A stretch of 64,000 nucleotides of DNA from Coenobita brevimanus (GCA_032717465.1 JAVRFU010000145.1:62001-126000), one strand, 5' to 3'. Positions 38,234 to 47,859 are shown, counted from the first letter of the stretch. The notes: a model not told the origin generated them from the letters alone. A program made the numbers and translations.

Positions 38234-40122
38234 CACAGAGTTATACTTATAGAGCGCGCGTCCCTGTGTTGTGGTATGGGCGATAAGTGAAGCCAGCGGG
38301 CCCGGCGCGGCGGCCATCTTAGGATGCCCACTCTACCGAGTCCCGACCTTCCCGTACAGCTCATCATAATTCATAAATACTAACCTTTCCCGAGTGTTTT
38401 TTGCATTATATCCTGATGTAAATAGATAGAGCAGTTATCAATATAATTACTTTAGCTATTTTAAGCCTTTTCTCCATTACTATTGCGCTCTGAATGAAGT
38501 GAGAAGAAAAGTTATTCCCGGTCCCCTTACCTTGTCTCTACGCACCATTTTACTTTGGATACACAAAAATCAACGATTAGAAGCGAACATATACCAATTT
38601 ATTAATAGCATTACATTAATTGAGTGGATGGTGTGCCCTCACTTACTGGTTCTTAAATAATACTAACTTAGTTAGTGTTTTCCTAACATAACAGCCTCTT
38701 ACTTTAGCAGTGGTTGCTTTTGCAAGATGATGCAAACGTATCTTGCAATATGCAAGCACCACTGCTTTAATAAGAGAAAAAATGTGATTATTATCAGGTG
38801 AACATTCAAACATATGGGAATTATGTGTTTTAAATGCAGTGCTACCAGTCTCTTTCAATACAGAATATGCAACTAGAGAGGAAATTCTGGGAATGTTACG
38901 TAGCTCTTTGTCATGACTTTTCAACATTTTCTGAAATATTTTCTCTGTGGATCTGCAGACAGACACAGCACTCATAGAGGACTTTATCAAGCCGCCTTTG
39001 TCCTTAACTAGTATCAATGCACAACTTTTATCATTGTTCTTAATTTCTGTTGCTGTAAGTGCAGACAAGCAGTCTGGACATGAAATATTTCTCTTTACCA
39101 TTTTAACTGCATATCCGGCAATGTAACCTACTGCAGCTTCCTTATAATCTGACACATCTGTAAAGTTTGGACAGTCTACATAATCATGATCTTCTTGGGC
39201 AGGACTACGAGGAATGATATCATATCTTCTTGCCATCATAATATCTTCAGTTTTATCCTCTAAAGCTTTCTTCATGACACTGCTAGATGTTGCAGATGTG
39301 AGCACTTCAGTGAGGTCTTGTGCAGAGACATTCCCGTTTGACGTTTTTATTTCATGCCTCAGAAGGAGTCTCTTGTATGCTGCCATGAGGTTTAACGCAG
39401 AAGGGTTATTTCGAAAGCCACCAGATGCTCGAATTGCACAGAAAAAGAGTTCTAAGTGATCCTGTGACAGCTTATAAGTTAGAAAGTACTGGAGTGGCTT
39501 ATTTACACCTACAAACTGTTTATAAAGTGCCTGAACACTCTTAATGGCAGCCAAAAAACCAATGAAAGGTGTCTTTCTAGAAGTTTTGTACATGAGGATG
39601 TCATCAGAATTAGTGATAGCCATTAGATAAGCAAATGCTTGATCTAAGAATGACATTGAAACTACTTCTGTCTCAGGTTGAAGTGCTGCTTTCATTCCTC
39701 TAGCAAATTTGTTTCTCGAGTTCAGTACATCAAAAAGTTTATCAGCCATTTGCAGAAATTTAACTGTACCCTGACAATCCTTAAACTGTGGGAGATGTAA
39801 TGAATCCCGACAGAAGATTAATGCATCAGCTACACTAGAACTCAGTGTTTGCGCAGCAAGTTTTACTTTCATCTTTTGAGTGTGCCATGAAAGATGGATA
39901 TCCCTGAGTTTATTTCCTAAATGAAGGCCCTCCTCTTCTTGAAGTTGATGCAGTGCTTGAATATATTTCCATTCTATTTTATTTCCTGATCACAGAGAAG
40001 CGAGAACATCTTACCTGTTTTGAATTGAGCGTGAGACTGGGCATCCCAATATGGCCGCTGAGCCACTTCCGGTTGCGTCACTTTCAAACCAGGGTGGCGC
40101 ACTCTATATGTATAACTCTGTG
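38234..40122 (-). mobile_element. P-element (THAP9-like) with terminal inverted repeats, 1889 bp
   Basis: CACAGAGTTATAC(T/A)TATA then GAG(C/T)GCGC forms both ends, facing inward. A second, subterminal inverted pair is CGGCCATCTTAGGATGCCCA (left, 38,308-38,327) and its near-complement GGGCATCCCAATATGGCCGC (right). The 8-bp duplication GGCACACC brackets it. The element carries only the last part of a P-type transposase, so it is an internally deleted or 5'-degraded copy. Confidence 0.9.
38643..39985 (-). pseudogene. P-element/THAP9-type transposase, C-terminal half
   Basis: Open frame of 409 residues from MKVKLAAQTLSSSVADAL; upstream the same frame runs back through GLHLGNKLRDIHLSWHTQK and LHQLQEEE to an AG near 39,985, so the Met is probably internal. 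Diagnostic P-type blocks: LFDVLNSRNKFARGMK, RKTPFIGFLAAIKSVQALY, LTYKLSQDHLELFFCAIRAS and NNPSALNLMAAYKRLL. The C-terminus has two cysteine pairs and ends RKTLTKLVLFKNQ. The N-terminal THAP DNA-binding domain and the first catalytic region are absent, so it cannot be autonomous. P transposase cuts and pastes DNA using GTP. Confidence 0.87.
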
Positions 40123-40130
40123 GGCACACC
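40123..40130 (+). repeat. 8-bp TSD of the P-element, right
   Basis: GGCACACC, identical to 38,226-38,233. Confidence 0.88.
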
Positions 40131-40194
40131 ATATATATCTGAAGGTACTGTGTAAGGTTTTAATTTCAAAATTATAATAATGTGGTATTAATAA

Positions 40195-40470
40195 TAATGA
40201 TAAATAATAATAATAATAACTAGGAAACACTCAAAGAGCGCATACCTCCGCCAATGCATGATCCAGATTTGGATCCACCCCAAAATTTAATAAATTCTTC
40301 CTTGGCCCATGGCCCACCCTTCCACTAAACTTCATTGATATAATTGAGAACTTTTGGAGATACTGTCTGGACAGACAGACAAATGTAGGTGAATATATAA
40401 CCTCCTTCAACTTCATTGGTGGCGGTAATAATAATAACTTTATCATCATTGTTATCCTCATGTTTTTTTC
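40195..40470 (-). mobile_element. Interspersed repeat with conserved GGATCCACCCCAAAATTTAA block
   Basis: Contains GCATACCTCCGCCAA, GGCCCATGGCCCACCCTTCC, TTCATTGATATAATTGAGAA, GGACAGACAGAC and AACCTCC, flanked by AATAATAAT runs. I recognise this order of short blocks as a repeat widespread in aquatic animals, but I cannot name the family with confidence. Non-coding. Confidence 0.5.
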
Positions 40471-41196
40471 ACTTAAAAATAGAATGAAGTAGGATGCTGA
40501 TGCAAGAAAAGAAGAAATATGAAATTAGGAGAAGTACCAAAAGCATGCTTAGTGAAATGGGCCCAACATCCATAGAATAATAATATTATTATATGAATAA
40601 TATTAATGTTTTTGTGAGGGCAGAGTGTGTGAGTGAATAGTGATGATATAATGAAAACAGTGCCAACAACCAGAATAATGGTGTTACATTTGTGAGGATA
40701 GAGTTTGTGAGTGAACAGAGATGGAAGTGAACCAGAGTGACTAATTATGAAGATGATGATGATGTTGGCTATTGAGGCAGTTGTCAGTTCAATCACAAGA
40801 TTTTTTTTTTCAATATACTGTATCTCAAAGTTCTCCATACAACTGGTACTATACTACAAGTTAGGGAAAACTAGTAAAGCTCCTTTATGGGTAGCAGTGG
40901 ATCTGTAATCAGTAATTTTTATATAATTTACTGATAGAAATCCAGTTAGAGAAAGTTGTGTACAAATGTGCCATGGTTTGATTGCAAGAGGCCAGAGGTT
41001 TGTCTTTAATTTGTAATGTTGTCAGGGATGTAGGATGGTTTCTTATGACTTAAATTAACTGGATTATGGAAGTGTAGTTATTAACCCTACCAAGCCCTGA
41101 ACTCTGTGTGGCTTGCAATGGGGCAGCAAAAATGAGACTGTTGCCAATTATTTTTTACCTAATAAAGACTATTTATAACTAGGACTTACTGTCCAG
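40471..41196. other. CadN-like intron, unassigned
   Basis: AT-rich sequence without a recognisable element. A run of short T and GAT repeats is present. Confidence 0.45.
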
Positions 41197-41228
41197 ATCT
41201 TTCTTTTGTAATATATGATGTTTGTCAG

Positions 41229-41262
41229 GCTGCCTCAATGACCTGCAGGTGTCTTGAGTGCC
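41229..41262 (+). pseudogene. Decayed duplicate of the LamG2-end exon
   Basis: After TTTGTCAG the sequence GC TGC CTC AAT GAC CTG CAG GTG TCT TGA reads GCLNDLQVS-stop, against GCLDDLRVSG in the exon at 41,555. The preceding intron bases also align (TTCTTTTGTAATATATG versus TTCTTTTTTGTTATATATG). A tandem exon duplication with one decayed member is the simplest reading. Same phase as the intact exon. Confidence 0.65.
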
Positions 41263-41404
41263 CAGACGCATGTTCTCTCTGTCTCTTCCAAAAATTTAGA
41301 TGTTTAAGTTCACTGATAATTAGCCTTTTTTTTTTTGTATCTCACTCATGGTATGTGTCCAAGTGTCTAGACATACAATAAGATCTCCTTAATCTCTTTT
41401 ACAG

Positions 41405-41475
41405 TGTGGATCTGTTTGAACTGTGTCACACAGCCAAAGACCTCTTCTCTCTTGATGGAGCAGTATTATATTATG
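41405..41475 (+). CDS. CadN: CadN-like exon (tentative): central LamG2
   Basis: Acceptor CTCTTTTACAG, weak donor GTTGTA. With the AG carried over from the previous exon it reads S-VDLFELCHTAKDLFSLDGAV-LYY, and its last G joins the next exon to give a Gly codon. Length, phase on both sides and the LDG..LYYG pattern suit the LamG core, but about 15 residues seem to be missing compared with the family. Could be a chance frame. Confidence 0.45.
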
Positions 41476-41554
41476 GTTGTATGACTAGATCCGTGTGTTT
41501 GGTAATTTGGACCTTCTTTTTTGTTATATATGTGTTCCTCCAATGATGTTTAAG

Positions 41555-41740
41555 GTTGCCTGGATGACCTACGAGTGTCTGGAGTGCCACTGCCCCTGCC
41601 ACCTCTGGTTAACACATCAGCCCTAGCCCAAGCCACCATGGTCACTAGTGTGTCTGCTGGCTGTACTGCCCCACCAGCCTGCAATAATGTCACCTGCCTC
41701 ACCCCACCTGTATTGATGTCTGGTGGAGGCATGAATGTGG
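41555..41740 (+). CDS. CadN: CadN-like exon: LamG2 end and Cys-rich segment, with frameshift
   Basis: Acceptor TGTTTAAG, donor GTTAGT. GCLDDLRVSGVPLPLPPLVN, then ALAQATMVTSVSAGCTAPPA and CNNVTCLTPP reproduce the neural-cadherin order. The expected cysteines of the following module appear only in the next frame (CIDVWWRHECG, 41,709-41,740), which also gives the right phase into the following exon. One base has therefore been lost, or two gained, near 41,706-41,709. Without the shift the next exon hits TAG at once. Confidence 0.75.
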
Positions 41741-41914
41741 GTTAGTACAGTACTTTCTTTATCTCTCTTTATCTGCATGTCTCATTCTGTCCACATCTGT
41801 TAGTTTGTAATATATTCCACACTAAGAAATACACAGTGTGAGGAAATTAAGAGGAAGTTCCACATTAAGAAACAAGCATTGTGGACAAATTAAGAGATTG
41901 CATGGCTATTGAGA

Positions 41915-42190
41915 ATGTTAGTGGGGTAATGCACATGGACAGGTCAAAGTGGTTTGAACACATGGTGAGAATGTGTGAGAGCTATTGGATGGGAGAGCTG
42001 AATGTGGGAGGGATAGCCCCCATTGTTAGACCAAGGAAGATGTGGAATGAAACTGCATGAAAGGGCCTCATGCTTAGAGAACTTGACCAGAATTCTTTAC
42101 GAACAATGAAAGAAAAGGTTGACTTTGGCGAACAAGGAACACTGGATTACAGAATGTATGAATGTACAATATTTCTTAGTCTGTCTGTCT
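41915..42190 (+). mobile_element. RTE-like LINE 3' relic
   Basis: GACAGGTCAAAGTGGTTTGA encodes the (L)RWFGH-type block, and GTTAGACCAAGGAAGATGTG the GRPRKxW block, followed by a 3' coding tail ending with stops. Confidence 0.6.
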
Positions 42191-42344
42191 GTCTGTGTCT
42201 CTTCACTAGCATGATACTGTTTATACTTTCATCCTCGCTCATAGGGTTATCAGACACCAGAAACCAAACCAGAGTGAATTAAGTATTGTATTACAGGAAA
42301 AAATATGACAAAGCAAAATTATTCTAGAATATAATTAACTGTGA

Positions 42345-42535
42345 AGCTACATAACGTGGTGAATGTTTTTGGCGTATCCGATAGAGCCAGGATTCCGGGG
42401 GCTTGAATGATGAGTGAATGGAAGCATGGCCCATTGGATTGGGCAATTTTGGGCTGTCTGGACATTGCTACTCCTCACCCTGCCTTTGGGTGGGAAAGGA
42501 GGTCCGGATGATGATGATGATGATGATGATGATAT
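42345..42535 (+). mobile_element. SINE-like repeat with (GAT)n tail (family B)
   Basis: CGTATCCGATAGAGCCAGGA, TTCCGGGGGCTTGAATGATG, GGCCCATTGGATTGGGC, ACATTGCTACTCCTCACCCT and GGGAAAGGAGGTCCGGATGA, then ATGATGATG. The same order recurs at 62,040-62,245 (minus) and, decayed, at 61,765-61,950 (plus). About 190 bp, non-coding. Confidence 0.72.
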
Positions 42536-42604
42536 AATTAACTGCTGTGAAGATTTATATGTCCTGCAGAGTAATTAAAATAATTGTTAACCATGGACCT
42601 TCAG

Positions 42605-42747
42605 GTGCCTAGAGGGATCAGAGGTTACACGAGAGGGTGGGCACTGTGAAGACGTTGATGAGTGTCAGTGGTCACCCTGTCTTAATGGTGGAACCTGTGC
42701 CAATGCCAGCCCAGGGTATTTTTGCCACTGTCCTTCCTCCTACATTG
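42605..42747 (+). CDS. CadN: CadN-like exon: EGF module
   Basis: Acceptor GACCTTCAG, donor GTGAGA. CLEGSEVTREGGHCEDVDEC, then QWSPCLNGGTCANASPGYF, CHCPSSYIG: a complete EGF with the DxDEC calcium-binding start and the Asn/Tyr-Phe positions. Needs two bases from the previous exon, met only if that exon is read after its frameshift. Ends with one base carried over. Confidence 0.82.
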
Positions 42748-43344
42748 GTGAGACCCAAAATACATGCTGCTTATTGCTTTATTGCTGTGTTTCTCCAGTT
42801 TTGCCAACTCTCATGCTTCCCAGTCTTTTGACCAAAAGAGCTTGACCATGTTTATGTACATTTACGTAGAGTGTTTGTGGTCAGTAAACTCTAAATAATA
42901 TAATCCATGTTTTTTTTTTTTTTTATGCGAGGAAGAAGGAACCAAAGGCCATGAGCCCGCAGTAACAGTTCCCTCAAGAGAAAAACAAAATACAATAGAG
43001 AGCCAAATTCAAGATCCGATCATTTTGAGATGCCTGGACACACTACGTTTGAAAGACTGGAGATCATAGGCAGGAGGAAATACAGACAGAGGGAGACAGT
43101 AAATATATAAAAAGACATGAATATATTTAAAATACAGTTTCTTGTAATTTCATTAAATATTTCTTAATAAAAAAAAATCATGTTCTGATATGAAGCTGTA
43201 TTTATACTGTATATGCAAAGAGAAAATTAATAGGTATTCAAAGGTATACCAAATTGTGAAGGAAGAGGTACTACAGGGTCCTTTAAGCTAATGATAACAC
43301 AGCTGCTTCCCAAGAACAGAGGCAGTGACTGATGTGTATTGCAG
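42748..43344. other. CadN-like intron, unassigned
   Basis: Contains T16 at 42,909-42,924 with following A-rich sequence, possibly an old retroposon tail. No gene seen. Confidence 0.45.
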
Positions 43345-43440
43345 GGCAGCACTGTGAGGCAAGGTCAGTGGTGGAACATGGCTTCACCCTCTCCCTGGCG
43401 ACACTGGTGGCTTCACTGGTATGGTTCTTCATACTCTTAG
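43345..43440 (+). CDS. CadN: CadN-like exon: EGF end and transmembrane segment
   Basis: Acceptor GTATTGCAG, donor GTCAGT. GQHCEARSVVEHG closes the EGF; FTLSLATLVASLVWFFILL is a 19-residue hydrophobic helix. The one-base overhang joins the exon at 52,023 to give D-NSKRRSS, placing a basic stop-transfer right after the membrane. Phase 1 in and out. Confidence 0.82.
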   Translation, partial: GSTVRQGQWWNMASPSPWRHWWLHWYGSSYS

Positions 43441-43890
43441 GTCAGTACCAGGTTTAATTGCTCATGAGTTACATTTTGTCATCATAATCAACAGTAACAA
43501 TATTAGCATCTCACTCTCACAGTTATAAATATGGTTAGTAAGATTCATCATAATAATTGTCTTCATCATCATAACCTTTTTCTTGCTGTCACTAAAAGGG
43601 TGATTTGAATACCAGTAAGCATCATGATCCTTATCATCACCTTGTCTTCACTACAGTAGTGAGATGGATAGGCTTTAAATATGAATCATCATCATCATCA
43701 TCAAATAGGTATTTTAGAATAAAGGGGATACAGTATTCTCAGACTGTGCATATTTTTAACCCTTTCATATCAGATGATACTAGCCCTTTCTTTTCCAGAG
43801 GTCTTCCTTAAGCAAAGCATAAATGATCTGGCAGTAGCAAGAATAATAGTTAAAAGATGTGCTTTTACTGGAGTGGTTAAGTTAGATTTA
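43441..43890. other. CadN-like intron, unassigned
   Basis: ATCATC-rich runs near 43,560 and 43,685; otherwise nothing recognised. Confidence 0.45.
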
Positions 43891-43894
43891 TTTA

Positions 43895-44130
43895 AATTCC
43901 CCTATTATCAAAGGCCTTTCTCTCACCATCCACTGCTCTCGGGTGACTGTAGCCCTTTTCTCTCTTCCTTCCTTCTTCTCTTCCATCCTCTTCTGTCTTT
44001 CTTTCCTTCATTCCTTCCTCTTCAGTCTGTCTACAGGTGACTCTGCACTGAGTGACAAGCCAAATGGTTTCCTGTACTCTAGGAAACCATTTACTACACT
44101 GGTAACCATATAACCAGTACGGTACCACAT
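43895..44130 (+). mobile_element. SINE-like repeat family A, partial copy
   Basis: CT-rich body, then ACAGGTGACTCTGCACTGAG, TGACAAGCCAAATGGTTTCC, TAGGAAACCATTTACTACAC and GGTAACCATATAACCA. Matches 52,840-53,060 and the reverse complement of 45,330-45,590. The GATA-tailed 3' part is missing. Confidence 0.68.
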
Positions 44131-44133
44131 TAT

Positions 44134-44330
44134 GGCTTCGGGTAGTTTAGTGGGTAATTAAGGCGCTCCAGTCTAATTGAGCCTGTAAAGATGTATAGCA
44201 GGGATGAGTGAGGCTGGTCGCACTCATCTTAAAAGTCAGGACCAACTTGCCAAGCCCTGGGCTCCTACACTTCTCATGGGGCACCATAGAAATGGATGAT
44301 GAATGATTGATGATGATCAAAGGCCTTGCT
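44134..44330 (+). mobile_element. SINE-like repeat, copy 2 (family C), tRNA-like head
   Basis: It begins GGTAGTTTAGTGGGTAATTA, AGGCGCTCC, close to the A-box region of tRNA-derived SINEs, and ends CTCCTACACTTCTCATGGGG, CACC with a GATGATGAATGATTGATGAT tail. No clear B box. Same family as 37,300-37,450 (minus). Confidence 0.55.
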
Positions 44331-45214
44331 GAAGCTTCACTATTAAAAGTTTTCCTTAAAACTCAATAAATTAGCTGACTAAACCAGGCTTAAAATATAA
44401 AACACAAAACTGTACAAAAGGAAACAAGGGTCCAGCTGTCTAAAACTAGAACCTGCTGGTATTTTCAGACTTTCATTTATACGGCTGGTCAGCTCAGGAA
44501 CTTCTTTCCTCAGTCTGTCCTTCCCATTGCCTGTGACCTCGTCTGTTACATGTCCAGGTATCTCAGAATGAATGTATATTGATTTGGTTTCTTTTTTTCT
44601 ATTATCCTTGGAAGAAATAAGTCTTGTAGGTTCTCAATTATTTGCTTTTTTTTATTCATGGAAAGATGTATGGATTCATAAGAAAAGGAGAGACTGAGTA
44701 TCCATATTTTTTTAATATAATCCTATTACCCCGCTGTATCCAAAAATAACTAGCTAAGGGCTAGGGAGCTTGCTTAATTGATGAGAATACAAGCCATGTG
44801 TACAGAAGCATGGCTCACCTCAGTTTGAGGATTCCTTCAGAAAAAGGATGGCATCATCATTTTGAACTGAGTGATTAAATCCTTCAGCATTTAGCTTCAT
44901 GTATTGTTTTCACTTCACTCAGGTAGATATGAACTCAGGGGACTGGTGGTCAGCATCCCCTGAAAGGAGGATGGTGATCTGCTGCTGAGCACCTAACAAA
45001 ATGCTCCTGTAGACAAGAATACAGGATAATTGATCAGGTAAATGAGAGAGCCTTCGTTAGTAGTGGACAGTGGTGTTTAGCACAGGAGGCATTTTAGCAC
45101 CTGAGTCCTAGTGATGTGTTTTGCTGACCTTACACAACTCTTCTATTACTGCTGTATGAATGGTGGCAGTTTGTTTGTGATCATAAACAAGGGAACATTA
45201 ATATGTATATACAT
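44331..45214. other. CadN-like intron, unassigned
   Basis: AT-rich sequence with no domain or repeat that I can name. Confidence 0.45.
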
Positions 45215-45592
45215 TGATATGTATCATCCCGTTAGGGGTGGCTATTTGACTTTGAGTTATTTGTTTTCCAGGGAGGGGCACTAACCCTCCACCAGCCCAC
45301 TTGTTGACATGTAGGGAGCATGTATGGTTTGGTTATATGGTTACCACCCAGCGTTGTAAATGGTTTCTTGGCTTACAGGAAATCATTTGGCTTGTCACTC
45401 AATGTAAAGCCACCTGTAAAGGAAAGAAAAGCAATAAGAAGTGACAGGAAAGATGGGAGAAATAGGAAGAGAGGAGGACAGGCACAGAAAAGAATGATAA
45501 AGGCTATGGAGGAAGTAGGCAGCAATACATCAAGTGAGTGGATGATAGTCGCCACCACCTACCACGATACAGAAATAAACTGGTAAGAAAGG
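45215..45592 (-). mobile_element. SINE-like repeat family A, near-complete copy
   Basis: Minus strand: CTTGATGTATTGCTGCC..., a CT-rich body, ACAGGTGGCTTTACATTGAG, TGACAAGCCAAATG, CCATATAACCAAACCATAC, CATGTCAACAAGTGGGCTGG, then AATAGCCACCCCTAACGGGA at the end. Its 3' end matches the tail of the RTE-like LINEs, but here it lacks the GATA run. Confidence 0.75.
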
Positions 45593-45924
45593 TGCCTGGG
45601 TGCTTCCCCAGCCAGTGGGATTATGACATTCTTTTATTTAGTCACACTTGTGTAGGAGCTGACTAGCGTGGGCCAGCTGGTCTATTGTAATATAGTACTG
45701 GTATTTCTTTGATGGGTGACGGGAGGTTGGGAAACTACAAAATATAAAGGTGGAACCGGCAAAGGCCTGCGGTAAGTGAATATGGAGGTAACTGGAGTGA
45801 GGTAAGTTGCCTAAAGAATTTAATAATGCTGATCCAAGAGTAGCCCTATACAGCAAGAGAATTGGGCACTACTTGAAAAGTATAACTAAAGAAGGTTTAA
45901 GGTGTTGCAAACACCATAATATGG
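45593..45924. other. CadN-like intron, unassigned
   Basis: No recognisable feature. Confidence 0.4.
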
Positions 45925-46347
45925 TGTTCAATTACTCTGTTTGGGAAACTGAATTTCCTTACGTCTTTATCACCTCTCCTTATGCAATTTTTTGCAGTGT
46001 CCTCTTGCTGATGCTTCTCCAATGTTAAGTAATCATTTATGTCTATTTTCTCCTTTCCTGATATGCATTTATATAGCATTATCATGTCACCTCTTTTCCT
46101 TCTCTCCTGTAGTGTTGGTAGATTCAGTTTATTTAGTCTTTCTTCGTAGCTTAGGTCCCTTAAGCTTGGTATCCATCTTGTAGCGGCCTTTTGAACTTTT
46201 TCAATCTTGTCTATGTGCTTTTTGAGATGAGGACTCCAGACTACTGATGCATATTCCAGGGTTGGTCTAATGAATGATGTTATTATCCTTCTCAGCATGT
46301 CTTCATTTATGTATGTGTGTGTGTGTGTGTGTGTGTAATTCACCGGG

Positions 46348-46409
<62 letters not shown>

Positions 46410-46738
46410 TTACCTAATTGTATCTTTACAGGAATGAGTCGTACTGTCCCGTGTCTTAAACCATTTTTATCGTACATATCCTTAAATTTATGAATTGTTT
46501 TGGCACACTTTCATCCGGTAGTGCATTCCACTGACCAATTGCCCTATTTGGGAAACTAAATTTCCTTACGTCTTTATTGCCTCTCTTTTTATGCAGTTTT
46601 TTGCAGTGTCCTCTTGCTGATGCATCCCCATAGGTTATATACTTATTTATGTCTATTTTCTCCTTCCGTGATATGCATTTATATAGTATACTGTATATGA
46701 TATACAGTATAATCATGTCTCCTCTTTTCCTTCTCTTA
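45925..46738 (-). mobile_element. Left arm of a large inverted repeat built from CR1-like fragments and (GT)n
   Basis: Minus-strand LINE fragment YINEDMLRRIITSFIRPTLE to FSFPNRVIEH (46,312-45,925), then (GT)n with the insert AATTCACCGGGTCG (46,313-46,407), then a second LINE fragment ending GTACGACTC (46,738-46,408). The whole order is mirrored in 46,742-47,640. Confidence 0.82.
46313..46407 (+). repeat. (GT)n with embedded AATTCACCGGGTCG
   Basis: Two GT runs flank a 14-base unique insert. Its reverse complement CGACCCGGTGAATT sits in the (CA)n run at 47,079-47,235. Confidence 0.92.
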
Positions 46739-47075
46739 TATTATAAAAGAAGGAAAAGAGGAGACATGATTATACTGTATATCATATACAGTATACTATA
46801 TAAATGCATATCAGGGTAGGAGAAAATAGACATAAATAAGTATATAACCTATGGGGATGCATCAGCAAGAGGACACTGCAAAAAACTGCATAAAAAGAGA
46901 GGCAATAAAGACGTAAGGAAATTTAGTTTCCCAAATAGGGCAATTGGTCAGTGGAATTCACTACCGGATGAAAGTGTGTGCCAAAACAATTCATAAATTT
47001 AAGGATATGTACGATAAAAATGGTTTAAGACACGGGACAGTACGACTCATTCCTGTAAAGATACAATTAGGTAAG

Positions 47076-47078
<3 letters not shown>

Positions 47079-47138
<60 letters not shown>

Positions 47139-47146
47139 CCCGGTGA

Positions 47147-47235
<89 letters not shown>
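47079..47235 (+). repeat. (CA)n, about 155 bp
   Basis: Longest microsatellite of the window, divided by CGACCCGGTGAATTA at 47,134-47,149. It separates two LINE modules. Confidence 0.95.
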
Positions 47236-47240
<5 letters not shown>

Positions 47241-47251
47241 TAAATGAAGAC

Positions 47252-47647
47252 ATGCTGAGAAGGATAATATCATTCATTAGACCAGCCCTGGAATATGCGT
47301 CAGTAGTCTGGAGTCCTCATCTAAAAAAGCACATAGACAAGATTGAAAAAGTTCAAAAGGCCGCTACAAGATGGATACCAAGCTTAAGGGACCTAAACTA
47401 CGAAGAAAGACTAAATAAACTGAATCTACCAACACTACAGGAGAGAAGGAAAAGAGGTGACATGATAATGCTATATAAATGCATATCAGGAAAGGAGAAA
47501 ATAGACATAAATGATTACTTAACATATGGAGAAGCGTCAGCAAGAGGACACTGCAAAAAACTGCATAAGAAGAGAGGTGATAAAGACGTAAGGAAATTCA
47601 GTTTCCCAAACAGAGCAATTGATCAATGGAATTGCACTACCGAATGA
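47252..47647 (+). pseudogene. CR1-like ORF2 C-terminal fragment
   Basis: 131-residue open frame, MLRRIISFIRPALEYASV to FSFPNRAIDQWN, followed by a frame change (the next residues ALPNEIVFAKTIHKF are in another frame). It is the same protein region as the copies at 11,646 and 12,611. Confidence 0.8.
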
Positions 47648-47859
47648 AATAGTGTTTGCCAAAACAATTCACAAATTTAAGAATATGTACGATAAATATA
47701 GTTTAAGACACGGGACAGTACGAGCTTGACTCATTCCTGTAAAGATACAATTAGGTAAGAACGAAGTTATACGTGTACACAGAACAGGCGAAACTTGGAA
47801 TGTGACATCCGTAGACTTTTTTTCAGGCAGCAAAATTTAATAGCGAATATATAGCCGAT

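Larger units (their letters stand above)
38056..40144 (+). pseudogene. CadN: CadN-like LamG2 exon interrupted by a P-element and an in-frame TGA
   Basis: Acceptor TTTGTAAG (a rarer AAG site). The phase-2 join gives R-FRTWEHSGQLVWVGSQHGH, then LALHLVSGRVCL-like LamG core and TQVVLTDGQWHT at 38,233. The transposon 38,234-40,122 then intervenes. After excision of it and one TSD the exon continues ATA TAT ATC TGA AG and the donor GTACTG at 40,145. The TGA (40,140-40,142) falls where family members have a sense codon after WHxVxV. A CGA-to-TGA change is the simplest explanation. So the exon carries two independent lesions. Confidence 0.75.
41741..42604. other. CadN-like intron with RTE relic and SINE-like repeat
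   Basis: 41,915-42,190 carries a decayed RTE ORF2 end (KWFEHMVRMCESYWMGE, RPRKMWNETA-stop). 42,345-42,535 is a SINE-like repeat listed separately. Confidence 0.6.
46742..47762 (+). mobile_element. Right arm of the inverted repeat, extended CR1-like fragments
   Basis: Plus-strand LINE fragment (KRGDMIILYI-like to GLRHGTVR, 46,742-47,078), (CA)n with CGACCCGGTGAATT (47,079-47,235), then INEDMLRRI...PALEYASVVWSPHLKK, DLNYEERLNKLNLPTLQ and FSFPNRAIDQWN (47,236-47,640) and its 3' end GATACAATTAGGTAAGAAC (47,743-47,761). The centre is the short TTATATTATAA at about 46,736-46,746. Confidence 0.82.

Noticed and set aside
38226..38287. Reading the LamG exon straight on as WHTHRVILIER
   Set aside because: It resembles the family motif WHxxRV, but the bases from 38,234 are the P-element's inverted end, repeated at 40,122, and the 8-bp TSD fixes the boundary.
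33531..43440. Fat-like cadherin or neurexin as the identity of the LamG/EGF gene
   Set aside because: Neurexins have no EGF directly before the membrane, and Fat proteins have a different EGF/LamG order. The GCLDDLR...PLPLPP and SYVKxAL motifs and the order LamG-EGF-LamG-EGF-TM match neural cadherin better.
47079..47235. Open frames of Thr-His or Cys-Val repeats
   Set aside because: They are translations of (CA)n/(GT)n microsatellites, as at 10,663, 12,560 and 13,098; no start context or domain.
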